Below are positions 26,192-35,494 of a DNA stretch of 64,000 nt, one piece after another. The DNA is taken from positions 518,787-582,786 of the forward strand of contig NZ_FMWX01000002.1 in NCBI RefSeq assembly GCF_900103265.1. The letters run 5' to 3'. Source of the DNA: Sphingomonas sp. NFR15. GTDB lineage: Bacteria; Pseudomonadota; Alphaproteobacteria; Sphingomonadales; Sphingomonadaceae. Below the pieces are notes generated by a model. The model had not been told where the DNA came from and made no database searches. It was given only the letters and a program-made list of their open reading frames with translations. The position numbers were made by a program, and so were the translations under genes. Positions within the stretch are counted from its first letter, which is position 1; each line of letters opens with the position of its first letter.

Positions 26192-27166
26192 TCAGATCAC
26201 GCCGGTGCCGCCGTTCGCGCCGAACACACTGCCCGACGTGAAGCTGGTGCCGCTCTCCGCCAGCGTGACGTAGAGCGACGCGAGTTCGGCGGGCTGGCCG
26301 GCTCGGCCAAGCGGGGTGTCCTGTCCGAACTCGCCCATCTTGCCCGGCAACTGCCCGCCCGCGACCTGAAGCGGCGTCCACACCGGCCCCGGCGCGACCG
26401 CGTTGACGCGGATGCCTTTGGGGCCGAGCTGCTTGGCCAACCCCTTGGTGAACACCATGATCGCGCCCTTGGTGGTCGCGTAATCGAGCAGTTCCTCGCC
26501 CGGATTGACCGAATTGACCGAAGCGGTGTTGATGAAGCACGCGCCCGGCTTCATCAGCGGCACCGCCGCCTTGCTGATGTGGAACATCGCATAGACGTTG
26601 GTCTTCATCGTACGATCGAATTGTTCGGCGCTGATCTCGGCGATCGATTGCTTCGATTGCTGATAGGCGGCGTTGTTGACCACGATGTCGAGCCCGCCCA
26701 ATGCCTTTGCCGCCTTGCCCGGCAGGCTGTCGCAGAACGCCACGTCGGTGAGATCGCCGGGGATCAGCACGACCTTGCGACCCTCACCGCGCAGCAGCCG
26801 GGCCACATCCTGCGCATCGGGCTCCTCGGTGGGATAATAGTTGATCGCGACATCGGCGCCCTCCCGCGCGAAGGCGATCACCGCCGCGCGGCCGATCCCC
26901 GAATCGCCGCCGGTCACCAGCGCCTTGCGGCCAGCCAGCCGCCCGCTGCCCCGGTAGCTCGCCTCACCGCAATCGGGCACCGGCTTCATATCGCGCTGGA
27001 GCGCCGGCCAAGGCTGCCGCTGTTCGGGGAAAGGTTCGCTGCGGAACTTCGTCTTGGGGTCGGGCGCGGGGCGGGCCGCTTGCGCCAGCGCGGGCGCGGC
27101 GGCGAGGCCGGCACCGGCAACGGCCGCCCCTTTGAGCATCGCGCGGCGGGTGGTGTCGTCGGTCAT
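26192..27166 (-). CDS. SDR oxidoreductase with Tat signal (YghA-like)
   Basis: A 324-residue classical SDR with an added N-terminus. TTRRAMLKGAAVAGAGLA resembles a twin-arginine signal and suggests export after cofactor loading. The core has TGGDSGIGRAA (NAD(P) loop), NNAAYQ, the catalytic Ser in NTASVNS and YATTKGA (Tyr and Lys), ending in the family tail with GSVFGANGG. GAGG stands six bases before ATG at 27166. Family relatives such as YghA reduce small aldehydes or ketones; the substrate here is unknown. Confidence 0.85.
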   Translation of the reverse strand: MTDDTTRRAMLKGAAVAGAGLAAAPALAQAARPAPDPKTKFRSEPFPEQRQPWPALQRDMKPVPDCGEASYRGSGRLAGRKALVTGGDSGIGRAAVIAFAREGADVAINYYPTEEPDAQDVARLLRGEGRKVVLIPGDLTDVAFCDSLPGKAAKALGGLDIVVNNAAYQQSKQSIAEISAEQFDRTMKTNVYAMFHISKAAVPLMKPGACFINTASVNSVNPGEELLDYATTKGAIMVFTKGLAKQLGPKGIRVNAVAPGPVWTPLQVAGGQLPGKMGEFGQDTPLGRAGQPAELASLYVTLAESGTSFTSGSVFGANGGTGVI

Positions 27167-27316
27167 GAAGGGCCTCGTCATGTCGGGGGACAAGGGCCGC
27201 GAGGCGGCGCCGGCGTTGCCCCCGGCGCGCTCGAAAGCCTGTGTCCTCAACGGTTTGCCGCGTTGCCCGTTCCGAACGACCTGGTTGATCTGGCCTGTTG
27301 ATCTGGATTGTGTTCG

Positions 27317-28099
27317 CTACCGCGCGACGATCGCGCACGTCACCGCCAGCCGCGCGTCGAAACGCGCCCGTACCCGATCTCCCGCGACGACGCGATGGAC
27401 ACCGGTAACCGCGCCGGTGGAGATCCACTGCCCCGCCTCGACCGGAATACCGCGCGCGGCGAGCAGTTCGAACAGGAACCGCGCCGCGCCGAACGGGCCG
27501 TCGAGCATCGTCGCGGTCGTGGCGCTGCCGATCAGCGCATCGTTGATCCACAGTTCGACAGGCCATGTGTCGAGATCCACGTCACGCCAATTCTCGATCG
27601 CCGCGCCGACGATCAGCCCGTTGTTGTTGCCGAAATCCGAAACGGTGACGGTCGGCCCATGATCGTTGATGCCCGGAAACGGCGAACTCGCGATTTCGAT
27701 GCCGACATGTACCGCGTCGATCAGCGCGGTCGCTTCCGCGATCGTGTAGCGTGTCTTGGCGGGGTCCGGCGCGGTGCCGACGCGCAGCAGGAACTCGGCT
27801 TCGGCGGCGCCGAAGCCCTGCGCGAAGATCGGCATGGCGAGATCGTCCGTCGCCGGCACGACATGATCGGCGAAGATCGGGCCGGCGAGGCGATCAACCC
27901 CGTCGAACGGCGGGCTGATCTTGCCGACCTTCCACCCTCCGATCCGCGCATCGGACAAAGCGATCGCCCGCTCCTGCACGGCATAGGCTTGCGCCAGCGA
28001 CTCCGGGATACGGCCGGGGAACTCTGGCAAGGCCATCCCGGCGCGGCGCGCGTCGGTGAACGACCGTGCGATCCGCTCTGCATTGTTGTCCGGCGTCAC
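27317..28099 (-). CDS. 2-keto-4-pentenoate hydratase-like protein (FAH superfamily)
   Basis: A 260-residue MhpD-like protein. Conserved segments are RIPESLAQAYAVQ, IGGWKVGKI, GAAEAEFLLRVG (acidic metal ligands) and HVGIEIASSPF, then NGLIVGAAI. Family members add water to 2-hydroxypentadienoate or decarboxylate related acids in catechol meta-cleavage or sugar-acid breakdown; no ring-cleavage genes lie near. GTG at 28099 follows AAGGGA and avoids overlap with the divergent regulator region, so it is preferred to an ATG at 28159. It is divergent from a LacI-family regulator, its likely controller. Confidence 0.82.
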   Translation of the reverse strand: MTPDNNAERIARSFTDARRAGMALPEFPGRIPESLAQAYAVQERAIALSDARIGGWKVGKISPPFDGVDRLAGPIFADHVVPATDDLAMPIFAQGFGAAEAEFLLRVGTAPDPAKTRYTIAEATALIDAVHVGIEIASSPFPGINDHGPTVTVSDFGNNNGLIVGAAIENWRDVDLDTWPVELWINDALIGSATTATMLDGPFGAARFLFELLAARGIPVEAGQWISTGAVTGVHRVVAGDRVRARFDARLAVTCAIVAR

Positions 28100-28136
28100 C
28101 GCATCCCTTTCCCGATCCGTACTGCGGTAATGTGTA

Positions 28137-28158
28137 TTGGAAACCGGTGTCAGTGACA
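28137..28158. promoter_or_regulatory. Candidate operators between the hydratase and LacI genes
   Basis: Two adjoining palindromic elements are seen: ACCGGT (28143-28148) within TGGAAACCGGTGTCA, and the perfect odd-centred repeat TGTCA-G-TGACA (28148-28158). LacI-family operators typically centre on CG, which favours the first. The 110-base divergent gap would allow control of both genes. Confidence 0.4.
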
Positions 28159-28209
28159 AGCATCCCGCTAAGACTGGCTCGCACGGTCACCAGCGACTAT
28201 GCAGGTGCG

Positions 28210-29247
28210 ATGGAGAAGACCGGCCAGCCAACCATCAACGATGTCGCGCGCGTCGCCGGCGTGTCGAAAAAGACCGTGAGCCGCGTCATCAACCGCTCTC
28301 CCCTGCTCAACGAGGACACCCGCCGACGCGTGGAGGAGGTGATCGGTGACCTCGGCTACATCCCCAACCCGCAGGCGCGCGCGCTCGCGCTCGGGCGCAA
28401 TTTCCTGATCGGGCTGGTCCATGACAACCCCAACGCGCAGACGGTGATGAATGTGCAGCAGGGCATGCTCGAAGCCTTGTACGATACCGAGTTCGAGATG
28501 ATCGTGCGCCCGCTCAACCGCGGTTCGCCGACCATGCTCGAGGATCTGCGCCACTTTCTCGAGCGCCAGCGGCTGTTCGGCGTGCTGCTGATGCCGCCGA
28601 TCAGCGAGAATGACGCGATCGCCGAATTGTGCGTCGAGATCGGCTGCCGCTATGTGCGGATGGGATCGACCGAACTCGACACCGACGAGCATATGGTCGC
28701 CTCGAACGATCGCGAGGCGGTGCGGGACGCGACCCGCTATCTGATCGAGCTTGGCCATCGCCGCATCGGGCTTGTGTCGGGGCCGCACGGGTTCCGCTCC
28801 GCGCGCGAACGCCGACTCGGTTTCGAGGACGCGCTGCGCGACGCTGGTATCGCCCTGCCCCGCAGCATGATCGCCGACGGCGATTACCGCTTCGAATCCG
28901 GGCTTGTCGCGGCCGACCGCCTGCTCGATCTGGTGCCGCGGCCGACCGCGATCTTCTCGTGCAACGACGAGATGGCGGCGGGCGTCATCCACGCCGCCTG
29001 CCAGCGCGGCCTCACCGTTCCGCGCGATCTCTCGGTGATCGGCTTCGACGACACGCCGATCGCGGCGCATATGTGGCCACCGCTGACGACGGTGCGCTGG
29101 CCGATCGCGACGATGGCGCGTTCGGCGGCGTTGAAACTGATCGCGGGGGTGAGTTCACAGGAGACCGAGGCGGCGGTGGCCGAACCGTCACTGTTCCGCT
29201 CGACATTGATCCGCCGCGCCTCGGTCTCAGCACCTGCGGCGGAGTGA
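28210..29247 (+). CDS. LacI-family transcriptional regulator
   Basis: A 345-residue repressor. The helix-turn-helix is at the extreme N-terminus (TINDVARVAGVSKKTVSRVIN, residues about 8-28, with the hinge helix LGYIPNPQARAL); the periplasmic-binding-like effector domain follows (IGLVHDNPNA, LGHRRIGLVSGP, AIFSCNDEMAAGV, VIGFDDTPIA). ATG at 28210 gives the standard DNA-binding start. It is divergent from the hydratase gene and probably also self-regulating. The effector is unknown; it might in principle act on the LacI-type boxes at 4773 or 14531. Confidence 0.92.
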   Translation: MEKTGQPTINDVARVAGVSKKTVSRVINRSPLLNEDTRRRVEEVIGDLGYIPNPQARALALGRNFLIGLVHDNPNAQTVMNVQQGMLEALYDTEFEMIVRPLNRGSPTMLEDLRHFLERQRLFGVLLMPPISENDAIAELCVEIGCRYVRMGSTELDTDEHMVASNDREAVRDATRYLIELGHRRIGLVSGPHGFRSARERRLGFEDALRDAGIALPRSMIADGDYRFESGLVAADRLLDLVPRPTAIFSCNDEMAAGVIHAACQRGLTVPRDLSVIGFDDTPIAAHMWPPLTTVRWPIATMARSAALKLIAGVSSQETEAAVAEPSLFRSTLIRRASVSAPAAE

Positions 29248-29315
29248 CGCCCCCTTCGCGACCTGACGCGCTCTGACCGCGCTGGGAAACGACGATCTGG
29301 CGCGTCTCTCGCGGA

Positions 29316-29555
29316 TCAGCGCAGCTCGTCCTTCTTGCGGCTGACGAGGCGCACCGCGATCGACAGGCCGACGAGGATCGCGGGATAGAGCAATGTACCG
29401 CGAACCGATGTCCACATGCCGCCGGGCTTGCGCTGCGACAGCCGCGGCGGCTTCGACGAGGTGCGCGCCGAAGCGTCGCCGGATTGGCCGAGGCGCGGCA
29501 GCCGGGCGACCGCCGACTCGGCTGGAGACATGGAGCCATTCCGCGACTTGGCCAT
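29316..29555 (-). CDS. Small protein with one C-terminal membrane segment
   Basis: A 79-residue hypothetical protein. The first 45 residues are polar and basic (MAKSRNGSMSP, QSGDASARTSSKPPRLSQRK); residues 50-69 form a single hydrophobic helix (GTLLYPAILVGLSIAVRLV) followed by a basic tail (SRKKDELR), suggesting a cytoplasm-facing tail anchor. No family is recognised and the ribosome site is weak. It converges on the LacI gene. Confidence 0.5.
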   Translation of the reverse strand: MAKSRNGSMSPAESAVARLPRLGQSGDASARTSSKPPRLSQRKPGGMWTSVRGTLLYPAILVGLSIAVRLVSRKKDELR

Positions 29556-29666
29556 TCGATACCACCATTCTCGACGCGTCCGTTACGCTGGGGCGTTCGT
29601 ACGGCAGGGATCGGATGATATCCACACCCAAAACCGTCCACACGGCCTGAACCGATCCGCGGCGCG

Positions 29667-29690
29667 GGGTGCGGGTGCGGGTGCGGGTGC
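29667..29690. repeat. Hexanucleotide tandem repeat (GGGTGC)x4
   Basis: Four exact copies of GGGTGC lie between the small membrane-protein gene and the end of the epimerase gene. Outside any supported gene; simple-sequence slippage is the likely source. Confidence 0.8.
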
Positions 29691-29715
29691 GGCGGGGTAT
29701 CGAACGCTTCCGGTC

Positions 29716-30717
29716 TCAGCCCGGCTGCGCGTAGAACGCGCGATACCAGGCGGCGAAGCGCTTCAGCCCATCCTCCAACATCACCTGCGGGTGATAGCCG
29801 GTCAGCGCATGCAGCTTCGACACGTCGGCATAGGTCGCGGTCACGTCGCCGGGTTGCATCGGCCGCATGATCTTGCGCGCGGTCCGCCCGAGCGCGGCCT
29901 CGAGCGCCTCGATCATCTCCATCAGCCCGACCGGGCGGCTGTCACCGATGTTGAGGACGCGGTGCCCGCCCGTAGCGGGCGGATGATCGAGCGCGCCGAT
30001 GATGCCGTCGACGATGTCGTCGATATAGGTGAAATCGCGGGCCATCCGGCCTTCGCCATATACCTCGATCGGCTCGTCGTTCAGGATCTTCCGCGTGAAG
30101 CCGAAATAGGCCATGTCGGGCCGGCCCCAAGGGCCATAGACCGTGAAGAAGCGCAGCCCGGTCTGCGGGAAGCCGTAGAGCTTGGCGTAGCTCTGGCTCA
30201 TCAGCTCGCACGCGCGCTTGGTGGCGGCATAGAGCGAAACCGGGTCGGTCGCCGGCTCATCCTCGGTGAACCCCGCCCCGCCCATCGGCTTGTCGCCATA
30301 GACCGACGACGAGGAGGCGTAGACGAGATGTTCGAAGCCCGGTGCGTGCCGGCTCGCCTCCAACAGCGACAGATGCCCGGCGAGATTGGAGCGTTCGTAC
30401 GCGAACGGGTTTTCGAGGCTGTAGCGCACCCCGGCCTGCGCGGCGAGATGGACGATCCGCCTGACGCCGTTGTCGCGCACCAGCGCGGCGATCGCGGCCG
30501 CATCGGCGATATCGCGCTTGTGGAAGCTGAAGTCCGCAATCCCCGCGAAGGTCGCCAGCCGCGCCTCCTTGAGCGCGGGATCGTAATAATCGTTGACGAT
30601 ATCGAGGCCGATCACGCGTTCGCCGCGCGCGAGCAAGGCATGCGCGGTCGCGTGGCCGATGAAGCCGGCGGCGCCGGTGACGAGAACCGGGTCGCCGTTG
30701 GCGCGCGGGCCGCTCAT
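29716..30717 (-). CDS. UDP-glucuronate 4-epimerase-like NAD-dependent epimerase
   Basis: A 333-residue extended SDR. Motifs: VTGAAGFIGHATAHAL (NAD loop), HLAAQAGVRYSLENP, the catalytic YAATKRA and the sequence RFFTVYGPWGRPDMAYF, the last being typical of UDP-glucuronate 4-epimerases (CapI/LspL). It would turn UDP-glucuronate from Ugd into UDP-galacturonate for the exopolymer. Its ATG overlaps the ugd stop, so the two enzymes are made together. It is the last gene of the exopolysaccharide series. Confidence 0.92.
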   Translation of the reverse strand: MSGPRANGDPVLVTGAAGFIGHATAHALLARGERVIGLDIVNDYYDPALKEARLATFAGIADFSFHKRDIADAAAIAALVRDNGVRRIVHLAAQAGVRYSLENPFAYERSNLAGHLSLLEASRHAPGFEHLVYASSSSVYGDKPMGGAGFTEDEPATDPVSLYAATKRACELMSQSYAKLYGFPQTGLRFFTVYGPWGRPDMAYFGFTRKILNDEPIEVYGEGRMARDFTYIDDIVDGIIGALDHPPATGGHRVLNIGDSRPVGLMEMIEALEAALGRTARKIMRPMQPGDVTATYADVSKLHALTGYHPQVMLEDGLKRFAAWYRAFYAQPG

Positions 30718-32015
30718 CGTCCCACCCCCGTATAGGTGAAGCCGGCCGCCTCGACCATGTCGCGCGGATAGATGTTGCGCAGATCGACCAGGATCGGTCG
30801 CGCCAGCAGGCTTTTCACGCGCTCCAGATCGAGCGCGCGGAACGCATCCCATTCGGTGACGATGACGAGCGCATCGGAGCCCTCCATCGTCTGATAGGCG
30901 TTGCCGCAATATTCGACGTCGCTCAGCACCCGCTTGGCCTGCTCCACCCCTTCCGGATCATAGGCGCGTATCGTCGCGCCGGCATCCTGCAAGGTCTGGA
31001 TCACGGCGATCGCGGGGGAATCCCGCATGTCGTCGGTATTTGGCTTGAAGGTGAGGCCGAGGACCGCGACCGTCTTGCCGCGCACGTCGCCGCCCATCGC
31101 CGCGATCACCTTGCGCCCCATCGCGCGCTTGCGCGTGTCGTTGACGGCGACCACCGCCTCGACGATCCGTTGCGGCGCGTCATAATCCTGGCTGGTCTTG
31201 AGCAGGGCGAGCGTGTCCTTCGGGAAGCATGAGCCGCCGTATCCCGGCCCGGCATGGAGGAATTTCGCGCCGATCCGATTGTCGAGCCCGATGCCGCGCG
31301 CGACCTCCTGCACATCGGCGCCGACCTTCTCGCACAGATCGGCGATCTCGTTGATGAAGGTGATCTTCACCGCGAGGAAGGCGTTGGCGGCATATTTGGT
31401 CAGTTCCGCGCCGCGTCGGCTCATCTCCACGATCGGCGAGCGGTTGAGGTAGAGCGGGCGATACACCTGCCGCATCACCTCCATCGCGCGCGGATCGTCC
31501 CCGCCGATGACGATCCGGTCGGGCCGCTTGAAATCGTCGATCGCCGCGCCTTCGCGGAGGAATTCAGGGTTGGAGACGACCGCGAATTCGGCATGGGGAT
31601 TGGCCTCGCGCATGATCCGTTCGACCTCGTCGCCGGTGCCGACCGGCACGGTCGATTTGTCGACGATGACGGTGAAGCCGGTGATCGCCTGCGCGATCTC
31701 GGCGGCGGCGGCATAGACATAGGACAGATCGGCATGGCCATCGCCGCGCCGCGAAGGCGTGCCGACCGCGATGAACACCGCGTCCGCGCCCGCCACGCCC
31801 GCCGTCACGTCGGTCGTGAACGACAGCCGCCCGGCCGCGACGTTGCTCGCGACGAGTTGGTCGAGTCCGGGTTCGAAGATCGGGATGCGCCCCGCCCGAA
31901 GCGCGTCGATCTTCGTCGCATCCTTGTCGACGCACACCACATCATGCCCGAAATCGGCGAAACACGCTCCGGATACCAGGCCGACATAGCCTGAACCGAT
32001 CATCGTAACCTTCAT
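30714..32015 (-). CDS. ugd: UDP-glucose 6-dehydrogenase
   Basis: A 433-residue cytosolic enzyme oxidising UDP-glucose twice to UDP-glucuronate with NAD. Motifs: MKVTMIGSGYVGLVSGACFA (NAD loop), VDKSTVPVGTG, NPEFLREG, the catalytic Cys in GPGYGGSCFPKDTLAL and LGLTFKPNTDDMRDSPA. Length and order are normal. A GGGGGC site precedes the ATG. It supplies acidic sugar for the polymer; the downstream epimerase overlaps by ATGA. Confidence 0.96.
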   Translation of the reverse strand: MKVTMIGSGYVGLVSGACFADFGHDVVCVDKDATKIDALRAGRIPIFEPGLDQLVASNVAAGRLSFTTDVTAGVAGADAVFIAVGTPSRRGDGHADLSYVYAAAAEIAQAITGFTVIVDKSTVPVGTGDEVERIMREANPHAEFAVVSNPEFLREGAAIDDFKRPDRIVIGGDDPRAMEVMRQVYRPLYLNRSPIVEMSRRGAELTKYAANAFLAVKITFINEIADLCEKVGADVQEVARGIGLDNRIGAKFLHAGPGYGGSCFPKDTLALLKTSQDYDAPQRIVEAVVAVNDTRKRAMGRKVIAAMGGDVRGKTVAVLGLTFKPNTDDMRDSPAIAVIQTLQDAGATIRAYDPEGVEQAKRVLSDVEYCGNAYQTMEGSDALVIVTEWDAFRALDLERVKSLLARPILVDLRNIYPRDMVEAAGFTYTGVGR

Positions 32016-32082
32016 GGAATAGCCCCCGGTTGAATGTGCGATATGTGCAAAAGGTTACCGATTTGACGCGAGCCGGCGCGCA

Positions 32083-33342
32083 TCACGAACCGAACGCGCG
32101 GGTGACGGAAAACGTCACCGCATCCGCGACATAGGGAAACGCGACCTTGGTCGATTCGCGCTGGGCATGTTCATAGGCGAGGCTCAGCGTGAATTTGGAC
32201 CCCGTCACATAGGATAGGCCGGCGCTGACGCGCGTCGTCACCTCGTTGCGGTTTAGCGCGAGCGGTGCGGGCGCCTGCACGTCGTAGCGGAAACGCCGGC
32301 TCCCCCGGCTCACGCCGAGATTGAAATCGACCCTGCCGAACAGCGTCTCGCTCGCGCTGATGCCGTAGCTCGTCACCTGCACGCCATTGGAGAAGACGCG
32401 GCTCTCGGTCGAAAAGCCACGGCGGAAGGTCGGCGTGATGACGAGGTTGGGCAGCGGCGACCAGACCAGCGCGATATCCGCCTGGATGCCGCGCCCATCC
32501 TTGTTCAAGATCGAACGATCGTCGTGCCAAGTATAGCCGAAGCTGCCGCGCAGGCTGGTGATGCCCGTCAGATGATAATCGATGTAGGAGATCACCGAGC
32601 GTTCCCGGAAATCGCTGCGATAGGGCGCCAGCCCGCTCCCGGTCTGGATTTGCGTGGTGGCGAGGCCGTCGGCGCGCTGCTCCGAATATTCGAGCGTGAC
32701 GCTGTTGCCGGTCGGAGAGAAATAGCCGAGCCCGCCCGAGAAGCGCACGATACGGGTGCCGTTCGCCTCAAGCTCTCGGCTGTCGACCGCCGAACGCTGA
32801 TAGCCGGCCCGCCCGACCACGCGAAAATTGCCGAGCAGATCGCGCGAAGCGACCACACCGACGTCGGCGGTCGACCGCAGCGTCTTGTGGGTGATGAACG
32901 CATCGTCGAACAGCACCGGTTCGCGCAGATAGGATGCGGTCGCATTTACCTCGCCTTGCCCGGTCTTGTATGTCGCCGCCGCGCTGCCGGCGAAATTGAA
33001 TGCGTTGAAGCGCGGATTATAGGCATGGATGCGCTGCCCGGCCGTGCCTTTGAGGTCCACCGCGACCACCCCGATCCGGGTCGCCACCCCGCCGCGCACG
33101 ACCAGATAGGTCACGACTTCCTCGCCGCTGTCGGGCAGCGTTTTGCGCAGCGCCGAGGGAACGCGATAGAGGTTGTCATCATAGCGGATCGACGCGGAGG
33201 CCGCGAGGTCGTAGCTCTGCGCTTCGGCCTGCGCCGGCAGCGCGACCCAGGCGACGCCGATGAGCAGACAGGCCGCGCGGGCGGTGGCGGCGCACCCCAT
33301 CACGCCGCTGACCGGCATCGGCATTCGACCCCCTACGATCAT
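32083..33342 (-). CDS. Outer-membrane beta-barrel of the exopolysaccharide operon (EpsL-like)
   Basis: A 419-residue exported protein. A signal peptide (cut near AQAEAQS) precedes repeated amphipathic strands alternating with turn motifs: ASASIRYDDNLYRVP at the start, then many aromatic-ended strands to a C-terminal FSVTRAFGS. The beginning resembles EpsL-type proteins found in exosortase-linked exopolysaccharide operons. It may help secretion across the outer membrane alongside EpsE. Two starts (33342 and 33324) are possible. It begins four bases inside the glycosyltransferase stop region and is followed by ugd after 67 bases. Confidence 0.75.
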   Translation of the reverse strand: MIVGGRMPMPVSGVMGCAATARAACLLIGVAWVALPAQAEAQSYDLAASASIRYDDNLYRVPSALRKTLPDSGEEVVTYLVVRGGVATRIGVVAVDLKGTAGQRIHAYNPRFNAFNFAGSAAATYKTGQGEVNATASYLREPVLFDDAFITHKTLRSTADVGVVASRDLLGNFRVVGRAGYQRSAVDSRELEANGTRIVRFSGGLGYFSPTGNSVTLEYSEQRADGLATTQIQTGSGLAPYRSDFRERSVISYIDYHLTGITSLRGSFGYTWHDDRSILNKDGRGIQADIALVWSPLPNLVITPTFRRGFSTESRVFSNGVQVTSYGISASETLFGRVDFNLGVSRGSRRFRYDVQAPAPLALNRNEVTTRVSAGLSYVTGSKFTLSLAYEHAQRESTKVAFPYVADAVTFSVTRAFGS

Positions 33343-34490
33343 GCGGAAACCCCGCCGAGCAGTTCTGGAAAGCTGTCCCGCGCGCACTTCGCCCAAGTGA
33401 AGCCGCTCGCCCGCCCCCGCGCGGCCGCGCCACGATCAGCGCGCAAAGCCGCATCGCCCGCATAGGCCGCGATCGTCGCGGCGAAGCCCTCGATATCCCC
33501 CTCGGCGACGAGCGATCCCGTATCCCCCAATACCTCGGGAATACCGCCGGTCGCGGCGGCGACCGAGGGACAGCCCTGCGCCGCCGCTTCGAGCAGGACG
33601 AGGCCGAACCCCTCGATCTTACCTGGCAACGCGCGTGCGAACAGCAGATGCGCCGCCGCACGGCGATAGATGCGCTTGATATCGTCGATCGAGAGCCGCC
33701 CCGGCATCGCGATCCGCACCCCCACATCGCTCGCCGCGGCGCGGATCGCGCGCGCATAGCCGTCATCCTCGGCGCGGCCGATCACGACATACACCGGATC
33801 GGCCATGCCGTGCCGGTCGCGCGCGAGCGCAAGCGCGGCCAGCGTCTCGACATGGCCCTTGCGCGGCTCGAGCCGCCCGACGCTGCAAAACAGCGGCGCC
33901 CCGTGCGGCAGCGCGGCGAGCGCCGCATCGTCGAACGCACCGCTTGTCGGTGGATCGAACCACTCGCGGCCCACGCCCAGATAGGTGATCGCCTCACGCC
34001 GTGGGCGGCCGAGCTGCGCACGGAAGATGTCGCGTGTCGCCCGCGAATTGTAGGCGACCAGCTCGGCGGCGAGATAGGCGTTGCGCGCCGCCGCTAAGAT
34101 CACGCCGCCCTTGCGGACCTTGCTCGCCTCGCTGCCGTGAACCATCACGCGGTAGCGGCGGCGGTGCAGCGGTTGCAGCATCCGCACCAGCAGCAGGCTG
34201 CGGATATCGGCGGCGAGGACGATCGCACCGGTGGGCAGGCCACGCAGGATCGCCGGCAGCGCCCGCACCGCGCGCGGCGGAACGGCGTGGTGGCGAAGGA
34301 TGAAATGATGCTCGACGTCGGCTGGGAGCGCCGCCGCGCCGGCGTCATAGGCGGGCGCGACGACGACGACCCGGCAACCGGCGGCCGCGAGCGCGCGCGC
34401 CAGCTCCACCGAATAGGTGCCGATCCCGCCCGCGAACGGCGGATATTCGCAGGTGATGATGGCGACGGTTCGCGCCGGCCGCTGCAACAT
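33339..34490 (-). CDS. Family 4 glycosyltransferase
   Basis: A 383-residue GT-B enzyme. It starts with AIITCEYPPFAGGIGTYSVE (glycine loop) and has SVGRLEPRKGHVE in the donor domain and the EX7E-type KIEGFGLVLLEAAAQGCP. It is presumably cytosolic and adds one sugar to the lipid-linked repeat. The chosen ATG at 34490 overlaps the previous stop as TGATG; an upstream start would lie deep in that gene. Donor and linkage unknown. Confidence 0.9.
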   Translation of the reverse strand: MLQRPARTVAIITCEYPPFAGGIGTYSVELARALAAAGCRVVVVAPAYDAGAAALPADVEHHFILRHHAVPPRAVRALPAILRGLPTGAIVLAADIRSLLLVRMLQPLHRRRYRVMVHGSEASKVRKGGVILAAARNAYLAAELVAYNSRATRDIFRAQLGRPRREAITYLGVGREWFDPPTSGAFDDAALAALPHGAPLFCSVGRLEPRKGHVETLAALALARDRHGMADPVYVVIGRAEDDGYARAIRAAASDVGVRIAMPGRLSIDDIKRIYRRAAAHLLFARALPGKIEGFGLVLLEAAAQGCPSVAAATGGIPEVLGDTGSLVAEGDIEGFAATIAAYAGDAALRADRGAAARGRASGFTWAKCARDSFPELLGGVSA

Positions 34491-35491
34491 CACGACACCC
34501 CCAGCGCGGCTTGCCGCGCGCGCCCACCGCTGCCGAGCAGCCGAAGCGCCAGCGCCGGAAACAGCGTCGCGGCGAGCAACGACTGCCACGCGCGGCGGTT
34601 GAGCGGATCGAGCCGCACCGCCAGCCGTAACAGCCGCACCGCCCCGGCGCGGTCATTCAGGAGGAAACGCTGGTTGCCGAGCTTGCGCGCCCGCTCGGCC
34701 AGCCGGCGCGGCACGAGCGGCAGCAGCGCCGGCTCGTCGGCCGCCGCCTTCAAGGCGACGAATGCGTGATGCGCCATCAGATCGGCGCGGCCGCCGGTGA
34801 TGCTGCTGCCGCGCTGGCGCTTGTGGAGGAGCGGCGCTTCGACCAGGGCGAACCGCGTGACGCGGGCGAGCCGCAGGTAGAAATCGGTATCCTCGAACAC
34901 CCGCACCGCCGCATCGAACCCGCCGGCCGCGTCATAGGCGGCGCGGCGCAGCAGCGTGGTCGATGGGATGATCGGGGGATCGTTGAGGAAATAGCGGCGC
35001 GAGAGCCGCGTGTCGCCGGTGATGTCGAGCACTCCCGCCCGCCGTGCGGCGCCAAGGTTCTGATCGGGGAAGACGCAGAAATCCGCATAGACCAGCCCGA
35101 TAGCCGCATCGGACGCCAGCACCGGCAATTGTCGTTCGAGCTTATCGGGCGTCCACAGATCGTCGCCGTCGAGTATCGCCAGCACCGGCGCATCGGTTTC
35201 GGCGATCGCCTTGCGCCGTTGCCCCGGCAGGCCGACACCGCCCGGCCCATATAGCACCCGGATTCGCGTGTCCCACGTCTCGATGTCGCGCAACACCGCC
35301 AGCGTCTCGCCGTCCGATCCGTCGTCGGCGATCACGATCGCGTCGATCCACGCGGCGCGGCTCTGGTCGAGCACGCTGCGCACCGCCGCGCCGATATACG
35401 GCCCCTCATTATAACACGTCATGATGACCGCCACGCGCGGCGGCGCGGCCTGCTCCGGCGTGGGCCGGGGATCTGGCGGGGATACTGCCAT
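34490..35491 (-). CDS. Family 2 glycosyltransferase
   Basis: A 333-residue GT-A protein. VAVIMTCYNEGPYIGAAVRSV opens the fold (residues 19-39, quoted in part), then VIADDGSDGE, the DxD metal site in AILDGDDLW and FEDTDFYLRL, whose ED motif is the general-base region. The C-terminal 80 residues are Arg/Leu-rich helices that may rest on the membrane. It overlaps the next transferase gene and follows the acyltransferase by three bases. Confidence 0.9.
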   Translation of the reverse strand: MAVSPPDPRPTPEQAAPPRVAVIMTCYNEGPYIGAAVRSVLDQSRAAWIDAIVIADDGSDGETLAVLRDIETWDTRIRVLYGPGGVGLPGQRRKAIAETDAPVLAILDGDDLWTPDKLERQLPVLASDAAIGLVYADFCVFPDQNLGAARRAGVLDITGDTRLSRRYFLNDPPIIPSTTLLRRAAYDAAGGFDAAVRVFEDTDFYLRLARVTRFALVEAPLLHKRQRGSSITGGRADLMAHHAFVALKAAADEPALLPLVPRRLAERARKLGNQRFLLNDRAGAVRLLRLAVRLDPLNRRAWQSLLAATLFPALALRLLGSGGRARQAALGVS

Positions 35492-35494
35492 CGC

